Below, one piece after another: positions 21,105 through 32,850 of a stretch of DNA of 64,000 bases. A model generated the notes under the pieces. The model searched no databases. It was not told the DNA's origin and saw only the letters and a program-made list of their open reading frames with translations. Origin of the DNA: Selaginella moellendorffii (taxonomy: Eukaryota; Streptophyta; Lycopodiopsida; Selaginellales; Selaginellaceae). Positions within the stretch are counted from its first letter, which is position 1. Each line of letters begins with the position of its first letter. The stretch lies in NCBI RefSeq assembly GCF_000143415.4, contig NW_003314299.1, positions 314,979 to 378,978 of the forward strand. The letters are read 5' to 3'. Position numbers and translations under genes: made by a program.

Positions 21105-22772
21105 TGTAAGCGACTAAATTTTGCATTCTACTTTAGTCACTTAACCACACCTCCGACCACTTGGAGGAGTCTCATTCACAACCTCCATCAGTCCAATCCA
21201 GGACTTGGGGACTTGCTACCCCGAGAATGGCATCCATGCCACTCAACATTTGCACTTGGTCCAAGTGCTCCACATGTCCGATCCCACGACCGACACTCAA
21301 AGGTACCACCGACATAGCAGCCTGTTATGCTAAGGCCATGCCCAATCACCTTTGCCACACTGGTAGTCCAATACCACTTGCATCACAGTCTTGGCTCTCC
21401 AAGACTAGGTAAACCATCCGTGAGTGGTCATCTCAGATCCACTCTTTAGCATCCTTAGGATGCCCACCGACAAGGGGAATAGCCTTCCCTAGTATCCCTC
21501 TGTCAGTCCCCACCAAGTCCCTTTCTGCCCTTGGCCGTGTTTGCCAACACTGCCACTGGATCGAGGCCCACAAGCCCGACCACTAAGTCCCACGGTCCTC
21601 TGGGACTTCCTCACCACACGACTGCGTCCTTGGTCACTTCTCCAGAGGACTGCTCCTCTTCCTTTCCACAGTCTGGGCCTTTGGGACAACATTTCGGAAC
21701 ACCGTGGCTTTACGCGAGCCACCTGGGTACTCTCCCCACCTATCGCCTTTAGGTGCTCTAGCCATGGGCTTAGAGCGAGGTTCCGTTGAGCCACGCCTGG
21801 TATCCAAGTAGGTAGTGCCACCCACACTTGGACTGGGAGCATCGGCCAGTCGATCTCCCGGGGGAACTAGAGCCGGCTCTTGAACACTTCACCAAGCTAC
21901 CCCGCTTGTCGGTCCGTGTTCACTCTAGTCTTGGACTTCTCAGTGGGCAGCTCATCACCCAACACTGGGTCCGGCCTTCCTGGGCCAAACTGGCCTTTCC
22001 TAGCCAAACTGGCTCCACTGCAGTCCTCCCCCTACTATACTTTTGGAGCTCACCAAACCCCCCAGGGTCTGGGAGACGAACGCTTTGGGCTTTCACCCTC
22101 TCAGGCTCCAGACTCGGACTCGGACTCGGACTCGGACTCGGATTCGGACTCGGACTCGGGCTCGGGCTCGGTCTCGGCCTCGGCCTCGGTCTCGGTCTCG
22201 GTCCCGATCTCGGTCTCGGTCTCAGTCTTGGTCTCGGTCCCGGTCTCGGTCTCGACTTCGGACTCCATCTCGGACTCCATCTCGGGTCCATCTCGGACTC
22301 CATCTCGGACTCCATTTCGGGTCCATCTTGGGTCCACCTCGGACTCCATCTCGGACTCCATCTCGGACTCCATCTTGGGTCCATCTCGGGTCCATCTCGG
22401 ACTCCATCTCGGACTCCATCTCGGGTCCATCTCGGACTCCATCTCGGACTCCATTTCGGGTCCTTCTTGGGTCCACCTCGGACTCCAACTCGGGTCCATC
22501 TCGGACTCCACTTCGGACTCCAACTCGAGTCCATCTCGGACACTCCCACGTGTCATGTGTTGGTCCTTTTGGGTCCCTTTTTGGAGCCTCGCCTTTTGCT
22601 CGCTTCGTGCTCGTTCCTTGAGCACTTCGTTGGGAGTTCCACTCCCGCTCTTGACTTTTCAAGTCGGAGCTTTTGGTCCAAATGTGTTACGCTCGTTTGG
22701 CTCTCGTTTCGGCCACTACCATGTGGTGCCCTTCCGGCTCCACTTTGGGGCCTAGGGATTTTGTGTCTCACA
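21105..22772 (-). repeat. 5' LTR of the minus-strand LARD1
   Basis: 1668 bp; near-identical to its sister outside the purine array (about 22105-22545), so the insertion is fairly recent. Confidence 0.85.
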
Positions 22773-22786
22773 GTTGGTTCCTTACA
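22773..22786 (-). repeat. First 14 bp of the split minus-strand Gyp1 LTR
   Basis: Minus strand TGTAAGGAACCAAC; the rest of the LTR is at 14762-15258. It includes the target duplication made by LARD1. Confidence 0.85.
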
Positions 22787-25700
22787 ACTCCACCACCCAT
22801 AGAAGAAGTTTGATGCCCCTATTGAATGTGTCTTTTTAATCTTACGAGTTGTTGACCATGTTTTCGAAAGCATCCCCCCACTTAGCAGTGTGCCTAAGTT
22901 AACCTACCTAGGCAAGAGCCCATGACAACAAAATATAGGTGTCCCTATACCCCTCATCTCACCACGCCTTAGTATGGGGTTGGGACTTGAACTCAGCCTT
23001 GCTTTACTAGAGGGTTGGGACTCGAACCCAATCTCCATAGAATACGTTTATGAATTTAACATCCTCATAAAGAGTCGGGTGTAGTTCCTTACATTTGGTC
23101 GACTTAGTTAACCCATGCTAATTAGCTTACCTTCAGCATGCATTCAGGTCCTAATATACAACATTGCTCAATTTCTCAAATAGATTCTATAATTGAATTT
23201 TGCATAAGTATATAGAGTTTTACCTTGCAAAAATTCCTCCATTAAATCTCATGCACTCACTAGATTCTCCTCCAATTTTTATGTTGCTTTGCAGTATGGA
23301 AATCCTTTCCACTTCACATAGAACTCCCTTACCTTGCATCTTTGTCACTTGCTCTTGCGTGCATTGAGGGTGACCTTGATTTCGTATTCCTTTTCCCCTT
23401 GGATAACCTCAGGTAAAAATTTTATTTGGTCTTTGCGAAGTGGATCCTCAAAATACGGCTTAAGTAAGTTTACGTGGAGCACAGGGTGCATTTTCCCCAT
23501 CTCCTTAGGAAGTCAAAGGCAATAAACCACCTTACCAATTCGAGCCTCAATCTTATAAGGCCCTATGAACTTGCTTAAGAAACTCAAGATCAATTCATTT
23601 CTAGAAATATATGCATTTTACCTTTGGGTCAACTTCCAGCTGATCCCACTTGGTAACCTTAGGTTTTTGGTGTTTAGCCACATCTTATCCCCAAGTTGGA
23701 ACTCTACATCCCAACGCTTTTGGTTTATGTATTTAGTTTGCCTTTGTTGAGCCCATTTCAAGGAATCCCTCACTAGATTCCAAATGTTGAGTCTTTCCAC
23801 CGTAAACACCTCCACTATGGTTAACTCTCCATAATACTTTACCACACTGAGTTCCACCAGACCTTTAATAACTCACCCATTGATGACTTCCCATGGACTC
23901 ACTTTGATACTCGAATATGGTGAGTTGTTATAACATATTTCCACAAGTCCCAAATGACTTATCTAATCAGTTTGGTCTCTGGAGACATTGCATCGCAAAT
24001 AATCCTTTAGTTGCCTATTCACGTTTTTTGTTTATCCATCTTTCAAGAAGTGTTAGAGCCATCAAACTTGACTTAATACCCAATACTTGTCTGTGGGTGA
24101 TAGGCTATGCTAAATTTCAACTTGGTGCGATACTATTCTAAGAGAGTTCTCCAGAACCTACTAATGAAAATCTTATCCCGATCTGAGATAATCATTTTTG
24201 ACCTTCTTTGCACTCGAAGCACTTGTTCAAAGAACAGCTTCGCTACACCTTCCGTATCCACTTCTGTTGTGGTGGGTATAAAATATACCATCTTCAAAAA
24301 TCGGTCCACCACCACAAATATCGCATTAAACCCCTCACTTGGGGGGAGTCCCATGATGAAGTCTATCATAAGACATTTCCACAAATGATTTAGAATTGAG
24401 AAGTTTTGTAACAAACCCCCACTAACCTTAGTCACGGCTTTGACCTGCTGATATGTTGGACATATCTCTATATAATCTTGGATGTTATTAATCATGTTTG
24501 GCCAGTGATACTTCCTCTTGAGTAGGCCCATTGTCTTGGGCACTCTGCCATGTCCCACAAAAGGTCCATCATGACACTCATCTAAGGCTACCTTTCTTAG
24601 CTCCCCTTGTGGAATATACACCTTTGTCTGTTTATAATAAATGAGTCCATTGTGTTCCACATAGCCTGGTTTCTCTTCCGTAGGCAGCTCCCCTCTTTGG
24701 TGAGCATCCCGTGCTTTTTAGTTCCTTACAACACTTCTTATGTTAAACCATCATTCTCATATGTTGTCCGCACATCATCCTAAAAGGTTGCTAGCGTGCT
24801 GGATATCGCCAACTTCAAGCTTGCTTTTCAACTTAGAGCATCTACCATGATGTTGCTCTTCCTAAGTTTATATAGAATCTCGCAATCAAACTCAGCCAAA
24901 GCATTAGCCCACCAAAGAAGTGTTTCATTGCCACATTTCCCATGTAAACTTTGAAGTGTCTCCAAAGGTAGTTTTGCTACTCCTTGAGCATCTTGACCAC
25001 CGCAAATAGTTTCTTCTCATGGGTAGGCCACTTTTGTTGAGCTTTATCCAACTTCTTTGAGAAGAACGCTATTGGATGGTTATTTTGCTTCAAAACTACA
25101 CCAATGCAAAGTTTGAAGCATCTATTTCTACCTCGAAGTCCTTACCAAAGTTTGATAACACCAACACAAGAGCCTTCCTTAACTTCCTTTTGAGGTGGAC
25201 AAATGTTACTTCGCATTCTATTGTCCATACCATCTTTCTTTTTCATGTTTAGTCTATTAAAGGCAAGATTACTCTCAAATAGTGTTTAATAAAATTTCGG
25301 TAGTAATTGCATAGCCCCAAGAATGCCCTTAACTCATGTACATTCGATGGTCGTTCTCATTCCTGGATTGTTTGGACCTTCTCAAGGTCCACCTTAAGCC
25401 AATTCTTCCCCACCACATGCCCGAGAAACTTTACCTCTTATGAGCAAAATCACATTTGCTCTCTTTAGCATACAGCTAGTATTCTCTTAGTTTTTTAAAC
25501 ATCTTTGTCAAGTGTTTAGCATGCTCCTCTAGTGTCTCGCTATAGATCAAGATGTTGTCAATATAGATGCCTATGAAATGATCTAGATAGGGTACAAAAA
25601 TGTGGTTCATTAGCACCAAGAACATCACTGGTGCATTGCATAGCCCAAAGGGCATCCCTAGAAACTCAAAGCTTCCATACCTTGTCTGACAGGTTGTCTA

Positions 25701-27165
25701 TTCGACATCTTCTTCTGCTACCCAAATCTGGTAATATTCTAACCTTAGATCAATCCTCAAAAGGTATTTCACCTTTCCCAACCTATCAAATAAGTCCTCA
25801 ATCCTTAGTAAAGGGTATTTGTTCTTCTTTGAATATTTGTTGAGCAACTGATAGTCTATGCATATATATATAGAGTCATATTTCTTTTTCACAAATAACA
25901 CTAGTGCCCTATACGGCGACTTGTTCAACCTAACATATCTTTTATCCACCAACTTCTCAAGTTGACATTTGAGCTCCTTAAGTTCCTTTTCGTTCAACCA
26001 ATATGGGGGACGAACGACTACCTTAGCACCTTCAACCAGCTCAATTTTCTGTTTTATTGGTCGTGCAGGGGGTAACCCCACCGGTAACTCCTCCGGCATA
26101 GTATCTCGAAATTGATCCAACACCCACTAAATCACTAAAGGTATTTCTTTTGTTTCTGTCTTTTTGTCACTCCTCACTAAGAGTAAGTACAAAAATGCTG
26201 CCTTGGTTCCTTTAATGAGTTGTCTTTTTGTGGACATCAAGTTCAAGCAAGAGTCTTTGGCCTTACTTTGCCCTACCTTTAGATCTTGGGCCTCCACCCT
26301 AGATCATTCTCCTTGAGCATTCACCAATACCACAAAGTTTTTACTTTATCCATGCAGAGGTATCACAAATTGATTTAACCAATCCATCCCAAAGATCATG
26401 TTAAATCCTGCCATGTCCAACACGGTGAAATCTATGTCTACTTTCCATATCCCTACTTCGACTCTTGCTTTTCGAAGTATTTCATCGATGCTTTAGCTAC
26501 CTTGAACAAACTCTATAGTCCTTGGTTCACCCAACCGTTGCACTGCTAATCCGGCTTGCCGAACTATGTTTGTAGCCACAAAATTATCTAAAGCACTCAT
26601 ATCAATAAAGATTTTAACAAAGCTACCTCCGAGCTTCCCTCAGAGGGCTAGTAGATGTCGCGAACGACTCTCTACCAAAGTTGCTTGTGTAATGAGTAAC
26701 TTTGAGCTAGGGACTGGATCACGTACCTCAATTTGGATTTCACTCGACTTAATGGCTATATTGGCTCAGGCCTTATTTGGGTAGGGACATTTCCTTGAGA
26801 AGTGTCCCGCTTCACCGTAATTGAAGTATATGTTGTTTCCCACACTACTAGTAAACTGGACCTTTTTATCAGTGGGTTTGTCCCTTTTTGCTTGATTACC
26901 TTACATACTTGCTTGCTGACCACCAAATTTACTTTTCCAAAAACTTGATGACTCATTTTTAGAGAAACTTTTCTTGAATTTCCCTTTGCTATATGTCCCT
27001 TTTGGTTTGGCTCCTTTGCTAAATGTGGACCCTAACTTCGTTGTGTTCCCCTTTCATAGATTATTATTAAAATGCACCTTAATAGCTACATCCAACACTT
27101 CCTTGTAGTTGGTTAGATTCTAATGCATCATTTCGCCTCGAGCCCAAGTTTACAAACTTGATATG
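22787..27165 (-). pseudogene. Gyp1 copy, minus strand: degenerate gag-pol with chromodomain
   Basis: From 3' to 5' along the window: polypurine tract and hairpin module (22787-23130), chromodomain and integrase C-terminus (about 23280-23860), integrase core (24133-24660: zinc-binding region 'VGHGRVPKTMGLLKRKYHW', DFIMGLPPSEG, SDRD), RNase H (about 24770-25200), RT (about 25240-26123: 'LPPARPIKQKIELVEG', 'CIDYQLLNKY'), protease remains (about 26380-26640), CCHC knuckle region (26756-26956) and the end of gag ('SSLQTWARGE', about 27130-27160). Many stops and frameshifts. The gag start, primer site and 5' LTR are missing; the copy is cut at about 27165. Confidence 0.82.
24040..24086 (-). other. 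47-nt intron-like insertion in the Gyp1 integrase frame
   Basis: On the minus strand the integrase codons for HPQTD are followed by GTATTGGG..CTTGAAAG, 47 nt, then ATGG and the codons for QT. It has GT and AG ends and a CTAAC branch-point-like string 12 nt before AG. Removing it restores the usual HPQTDGQT context except for one donor-side G-to-A change. The same insertion sits at 52892-52942 in the other copy. Confidence 0.6.
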
Positions 27166-29590
27166 AAAACTGCAATCAATGCCTTTTTACAGAGTTCTTT
27201 TTCCTTCTTTGCTATTGCTCTTTGCATAGTCTCAGCTAGCTTAACAGGGATAGCCTTTCCTCTTGTGTCAACGTGGACCAAGTCACTTTTACTTTCTCCT
27301 ACTGCTGCCAATTTGTGCACATCTGCATATCCAGGTGTTTCCCTATTCATGTTATGGGAGGCGTTCTTCTTGTTGACATCACTGTTCCCATCCAAGGAAT
27401 GCAATGCTTCTGCCACCTTTTTGCAGCCCTGAGTCTACCCCACTCTCGACTAAGCCTTCACCACCCACTCAAATGTGTCAACCTCCTAGTGCTGGTCCTC
27501 CTGCATGCCTATTCTCTTATCAGTAGGGGCCTACTCCTCCTTGAGAAAGGTTTCAATTGTGTTTGTCTAGGATGGGTCCTCCTTAGCAAATCCCAGAGTT
27601 TTAAGTTTCTGCCATGTTGCTCACTTCACATTCTTCTTCTCAAGTTTGGTCTTCCTCTTGTTGAAGGCATCACATTCCTGGAATTGAAGTATGCCATTTG
27701 ACTATTTGTCTAGTGAGTGCTCCATCTCTAGCTCTATTTTTGGCTCTCCAAGTCTCGCATCAACTGTTGGTGTTGGCGTTACATCCAGCTTGCCACCTTG
27801 CTCTTGAGCCCATGCAACAAAGAGATCCACTTGCTGTGTGACCACTACCCTTCCTATGCTTCTCACAATGTAGGTTCCAATGTGAGGTCCTCTCCCAAAG
27901 GATTCAGGTCCAACCCTCTAATCGAGTTGACTGGAGTTATTTGCGTACTGGAAGCAGAGACCTTTGGATCCTTTCCTCAAAGTGGCAAGGGTCTTAGACC
28001 AACATCCCTACTTCATCAAGTCTAGGAAGTGGAGAGGGGAGCAACACCTTTTGCCCCTCATGTGGTGCTGTGGGAGAATCCAGATCTGATTTCCTCACTT
28101 GTTGCTGGTGTGCAAGGTCCACTTGGCATGCTTCTTCCTACACTCTTGCATGTATTGGATCAGGGATGAGCTCATTCTCGTCTGTAGGAGTCTCTGGGTG
28201 GTACGAGGGATTCCCACCAGCTGGGCATGAGCTTGATGCATTCCCGTGAGCTGTGAGTGTGCCAGCTGCCCAGTCCTTTCGTGAGTTGAGGTTCTTTGTT
28301 AGAATTCCAAGAGCTGCTTGACGTGTATCCCACAATGAGACATTCCCCATGTCTTCCACATCATCTAGTTGGTGAGTTAGCTGCAAGACTTCCTACTGGA
28401 TTTGTTGTGTTGACTCACGATGCACCTGTTTTGTGAACCTCTCACTATTCCAAAAGACTATACTACCACCTGCAAACTTCAGTGAGAGCAAGTGTAGACA
28501 ATCCATGCTATCTCCAACCTGTCTTGAGTCAGTGTAAAGCCTCGCCACTGGGGGCTGTGAGCTAAATCAGGGCCTCACACTTGAGGCATGAGCTGGTGAA
28601 GATGGGAGTGAAGCTCTAGGCTTGTTCGTAAAGTTTGACAAACATTTGTGGGCAAACTTCAGTGTCTGGAGTGGTTGTTCCTTGTTGAGCCCTAAGGCCA
28701 TGACTAAACAGTCAATCTTCCTGGAGATCTCCTGGCTTGGTTGTGTCTCTGAGTGAGGGATTATGAACTCACCTTCTAGTGAGGCCTCCATATTGATCTT
28801 ACATGATAGAAGTGCATCCATGCTAGGGCCCTATTCCTCTCTATTTTTGGTCATTCTTGGTGGGGTAGACTTGAGTTCTCCTATTCTATGCCCTAGGTCT
28901 ACTATTGCTGCTCTGGTGGTGACTTCTGACTTGACTTTGGTATGCCACTCCTTCACTTCTATGAGACATCCATCCTTGTGAATCCCCTCAACTACAAAAG
29001 TGCTTGGGATGATGCCCCACAAGCCTTCCTAACTTGTGACTAGCCTGAGACTCTCACAAAGCTCCTGCACTCCAGCCAATGACCATGGGATTGGGTGAGG
29101 GGAGGTAGCTTTGTCCTCTCCTCCACTCTTTGTGGAAGCTTTGCCTTTGACATGGCTTACACTTCTAGCTTTTTCTAGGACTTGGCCATCCCCCAACCTA
29201 GAAAAGTTCACCACTTCTATCTCACAGTTTTCATCTTGCTGAGTTGCTGCTTTGTGTGGCACACTTGTTGCCTTGCGCAGCAAATACAAAGGCCCCTTTC
29301 CCATCCTGGCTTGCTGCCATGCATGTTCCAAGACCCTGACCTTGTAGCAGTCCTCTTCATGGAAGCCAAATGCTGAGGCCCCTACCTCACACTCCACAAC
29401 CTTGAGAGCTCAAATTGTTGGGCGTGGATGCTGTGACTCCCTTATGGCTGTTCTCCATGCTACTAGCAAGAGAGTGAGTACACAACAGAAACAAAAAAAG
29501 GGGAATGATGCTTCCCTGAATCTCAAGGTGGATACCCCTATTGACAGTAGCAAGTGCAAGGAGATTGTGTGCTCTCCCCTGTGCGCTTTT
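27166..29590 (-). pseudogene. Decayed minus-strand reading frame of unknown identity
   Basis: I do not recognise the product. Four open blocks (29397-29029, 29022-28831, 28821-28567, 28386-28138) share one frame and are separated by TAG or TGA codons (for example TAG at 29029-29031 and 28831-28833, TGA at 28567-28569). This suggests one former frame of over 400 codons. Readable pieces include 'GLWGIIPSTFVVEGIHKDG' and 'EVKEWHTKVKSEVTTRAAIV'. A further block in another frame (27416-27166, 'GYADVHKLAAVGESKSDLV') runs into Gyp1 gag. It could be part of another retroelement's gag; I see no RT, zinc knuckle or LTR. Confidence 0.4.
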
Positions 29591-31116
29591 CTACCTCTAC
29601 GAAGGTTGGGTTTGAGTCTCAACTCTCTAGTGTTTGGGTTCGAATCCCAACTTACTAGGGCGTGATGATGGTTTGGAATATGAAGACACTCATTTTTTGA
29701 TGGTTATGGACTCTTAATAAGAAGACTATTTGGGCACACTGCTAAATAGGGGATGCCTCAGAGTTGTGATACATGGTTAAATTGTTTAGTGTGAAAGCTT
29801 GACATATCTAACTTGAATAACTTTGGTGTAAATAGCACCAAAGACGTGGTGAATGAGATGAGGACACCCAATCTTAGTTGCCATGGACCCTTGGCTGGAA
29901 GAGCTAGCTTAGGTGCACCACCAAGTGTGGGGGATGCCCCCGAGGTCATGGTCAACAACTTAAAAGTCTAAAAGACTTAACATTTATTGGCAAATCTATT
30001 AAGGTGTCAAGGTGAGATTATTAAATGATTTTATGGTTAAACAAAGATAAGGTCCTTGTGAGGTTAAAGAATAAGGTTCCTAGTTCAAAGTGTTGCTTTG
30101 AATTATTTATAATAGTGTGGTTTGGTCAAGGTGACCAAGTGGAAAGAACACTTAAGGTAAATGAGTTATAGCAATGCAATAATGTTGTGAGTCCAAGAAA
30201 ATAATGTTTAAAGAAGGATCCATGGGTGGGTCACAAAGTTGGGCTATAGATAAAGCTCATAGTAGATAATGTTGGAACGACTTACTAGGGGTGAACACTC
30301 TTTGGATTTAGCAAAAAAAAGCCTTTGTTATAGAACCAAAAGGATACTTTGAGCATGGAAGTAGTGATCCTGCATTGCTTGGTGCAATAATTAAAGGATA
30401 TGAGTAAACGGCTAGTGGCCAAAAATGGGTTATGAAAATCATTTGAAAGAATCCAAATGACAAAGTTATGCAAAAAACACTCATAGATTGGATGCTAACA
30501 GATTGTGAAAAGGAAATATGATTCCAATGATGAATTCCCAAATGCTCCAATTTAGTGAAGGTGAATACTCCAAGAGATGGAGCAACAAAGTAGCCAAATG
30601 ATAAAGCCATAAATAGCTTTAGTATGAATTATGGATAAATGAAATTTAGTGCCAAATATAGCACAAAATAAAAGAGAAGATGATGGTACCTTCAAGTGAA
30701 GAACTCCCTAGAATGGAAAAGTTATGTTTGCATAACTAGTGCAATGCAAGGTGTCAGACACACCTAGGAAATTGACTTGAGATATCAATATTAAAGTTCC
30801 AAAATGCGATAGTTATGTCAATAGTGGCCAAGACTACTCCAGAATGAGTAGTAAAATTGAAATAAAAAAGGTGTTTCAAATGAGTTTAACATGAATTAAA
30901 TAAACAAAAGGGGAAGGACCAGTCTAATGAATGTCTAAGTTGGAGAGACTATACTCCTAAGAGGATGGGTAAGGCATGGTGAGCCTTTAGTGTCAAACCA
31001 TTGACGAATATTAATTGGGTGCTAAAAATGAAAAATGGTAATCCATGATGGGGTTACTTTATAAAATGGTTTATCATTCAATAAGGACATCAAACTTTAT
31101 CTATGGGTGGTGGAGT
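29590..31116 (+). mobile_element. Old LARD1 copy, 3' internal part
   Basis: Aligns with 35358-36957: T-arm-like hairpins at about 29600-29655, the tandem 'GGGGATGCC' blocks (29680-29760, 29860-29945) and the polypurine tract. More diverged than the complete copies. The left part is missing. The only frames are short and unsupported. Confidence 0.75.
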
Positions 31117-31191
31117 TGTGAGACACAAATCCCTAAACCTGAAACTAGAACCAAAAGGGTGCCATATGGTAGTGGTCAAAATAGAAGTCTA
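31117..31191 (+). repeat. Start of the old LARD1 LTR, left of the insertion
   Basis: Starts TGTGAGACACAAATCC after the polypurine tract. It is interrupted after 75 bp by the complete LARD1 at 31192 and resumes at 38723-40313. Confidence 0.8.
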
Positions 31192-32835
31192 TGTGAGACA
31201 CAAAATCCCTAGGCCCCAAAGTGGAGCTGGAAGGGCACCACGTGGTAATGGCCGAAGCGAGAGCCAAACGAGCGTAACATGTTTGGACCAAAAGCTCCGA
31301 CTTGAAAAGTCAAGAGCGGGAGTGGAACTCCCAACGAAGTGCTCGAGGAACGAGCACGAAGCGAGCAAAAAGCGAGGCTCCAAAAAGGGACCCAAAAGGA
31401 CCAATACATGACACGTGGAAGTGTCCGAGATGGACTCGAGTTGGAGTCCAAAGTGGAGTCTGAGATGGACCCGAGTTGGAGTCCGAAGTGGAGTCCGAGA
31501 TGGACCCGAGTTGGAGTCCGAAGTGGAGTCCGAGATGGACCCGAGATGGAGTCCGAGATGGAGTTCGAGATGGACCCGAAATGGAGTCCGAGATGGACCC
31601 GAGATGGAGTCCAAGATGGAGTCCGAGATGGACCCGAGATGGAGTCCAAGATGGAGTCCGAGATGGAGTCCGAGATGGAGTCCGAGATGGACCCGAGATG
31701 GAGTCCGAAGTCGAGACTGAGACCCGGACCGAGACCGAGACCGAGACCGAGATGAAGATCGGGACCGAGACCGAGACCGAGGCCGAGGCCGAGTCCGAGT
31801 CCGAGTCCGAGTCCGAGTCCAAGTCCGAGTTCGAGTCTGAGAGGGTGAAAGCCCAAAGCATTCGTCTCCCAGACCCTGGGGGGTTTGGTGAGCTCCAAAA
31901 GTATAGTAGGGGGAGGACTGCAGTGGAGCCAGTTTGGCCAGGAAAGGCCAGTTTGGCCAGGAAGGCCGGACCCAGTGTTGGGTGATGAGCTGCCCACTGG
32001 GAAGTCCAAGACTAGGGTGAACACAGACCGACAAGTGGGGTAGCTTGGTGAAGTGTTCAAGAGCCGGCTCTAGTTCCCCCGGGAGATCGACTGGCCGATG
32101 CTCCCAGTCCAAGTGTGGGTGGCACTACCTACTTGGATACCAGGCGTGGCTCAACGGAACCTCGCTCTAAGCCCATGGCTAGAGCACCTAAAGGCGGAAG
32201 GCGGGGAGAGTACCCATGAGGCCCGCGTAGGGCCACGGTGTTCCGAAATGGTGTCCCAAAGTCCCAGACTGTGGAAAGGAAGAGGGGTAGCCCTCTGGTG
32301 GGGTGACCAAGGACACAGTCACACAGTGAGGAAGTCCTAGAGGATAGTGGGACTTAATGGTCGGGCCGGTGGGCCTTGATCCAGTGGCAGTGTTGGCGAA
32401 CACAGCCAAGGACAAAAAGGGACTTGGTGGGGACCGGAACAGAGATATTGGGGAAAGATATTCCCCATGTCTGTAGGCATCCTAAGGATGTTAAGGAGTG
32501 GATCTGGGATGATCCCTCATGGACGGATGACTTAGTCTTTGAGAGACGGGATGGGAATGCAGGTGGCGTTGGACCCCCAGTGTGACCAAGGTAATTGGGC
32601 ATGGCCTTAGCGTAACGGGCCGATATGTCGGTGGTACCTTGGGGTGTCGATCATGGGATCGGACACGTGGAGCACTTGGACCAAGTGCTAAGGTTGAGTG
32701 GCATGGATGCCATTCTCGGGGCTAGCAAGCCCCAAGTCCTGAGTTGGACTTATGGAGGTTGTGAATGAGACTCCTCCAAGTGGTCGGAGGTGTGGTTAAG
32801 TGACTAAAGTAAAATGGAAAATTTAGTTGCTTACA
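31192..32835 (+). repeat. 5' LTR of the plus-strand LARD1
   Basis: TGTGAGACACAAAATCC..TTGCTTACA; purine array about 31420-31845. Confidence 0.85.
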
Positions 32836-32838
32836 ATT

Positions 32839-32850
32839 TGGTATCGGAGC
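32839..32850 (+). promoter_or_regulatory. Primer-binding site, initiator Met-tRNA type (plus LARD1)
   Basis: TGGTATCGGAGC three bases after the LTR end at 32835. Confidence 0.85.

Larger units (their letters stand above)
15259..22772 (-). mobile_element. Complete LARD1 element, minus strand (TSD GTTGG)
   Basis: Non-coding LTR retrotransposon, 7514 bp. The 5' LTR is 21105-22772 (1668 bp), the 3' LTR 15259-16997 (1739 bp), both TGTGAGACA..CTTACA. Perfect 5-bp duplications GTTGG flank it (15254-15258, 22773-22777). A primer-binding site complementary to initiator Met-tRNA lies inside the 5' LTR, and the polypurine tract abuts the 3' LTR. The 4.1-kb internal region has no frame above about 110 codons and none resembles gag or pol. 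This fits a LARD, which depends on enzymes made by another element. It is inserted into the Gyp1 LTR. Confidence 0.88.
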
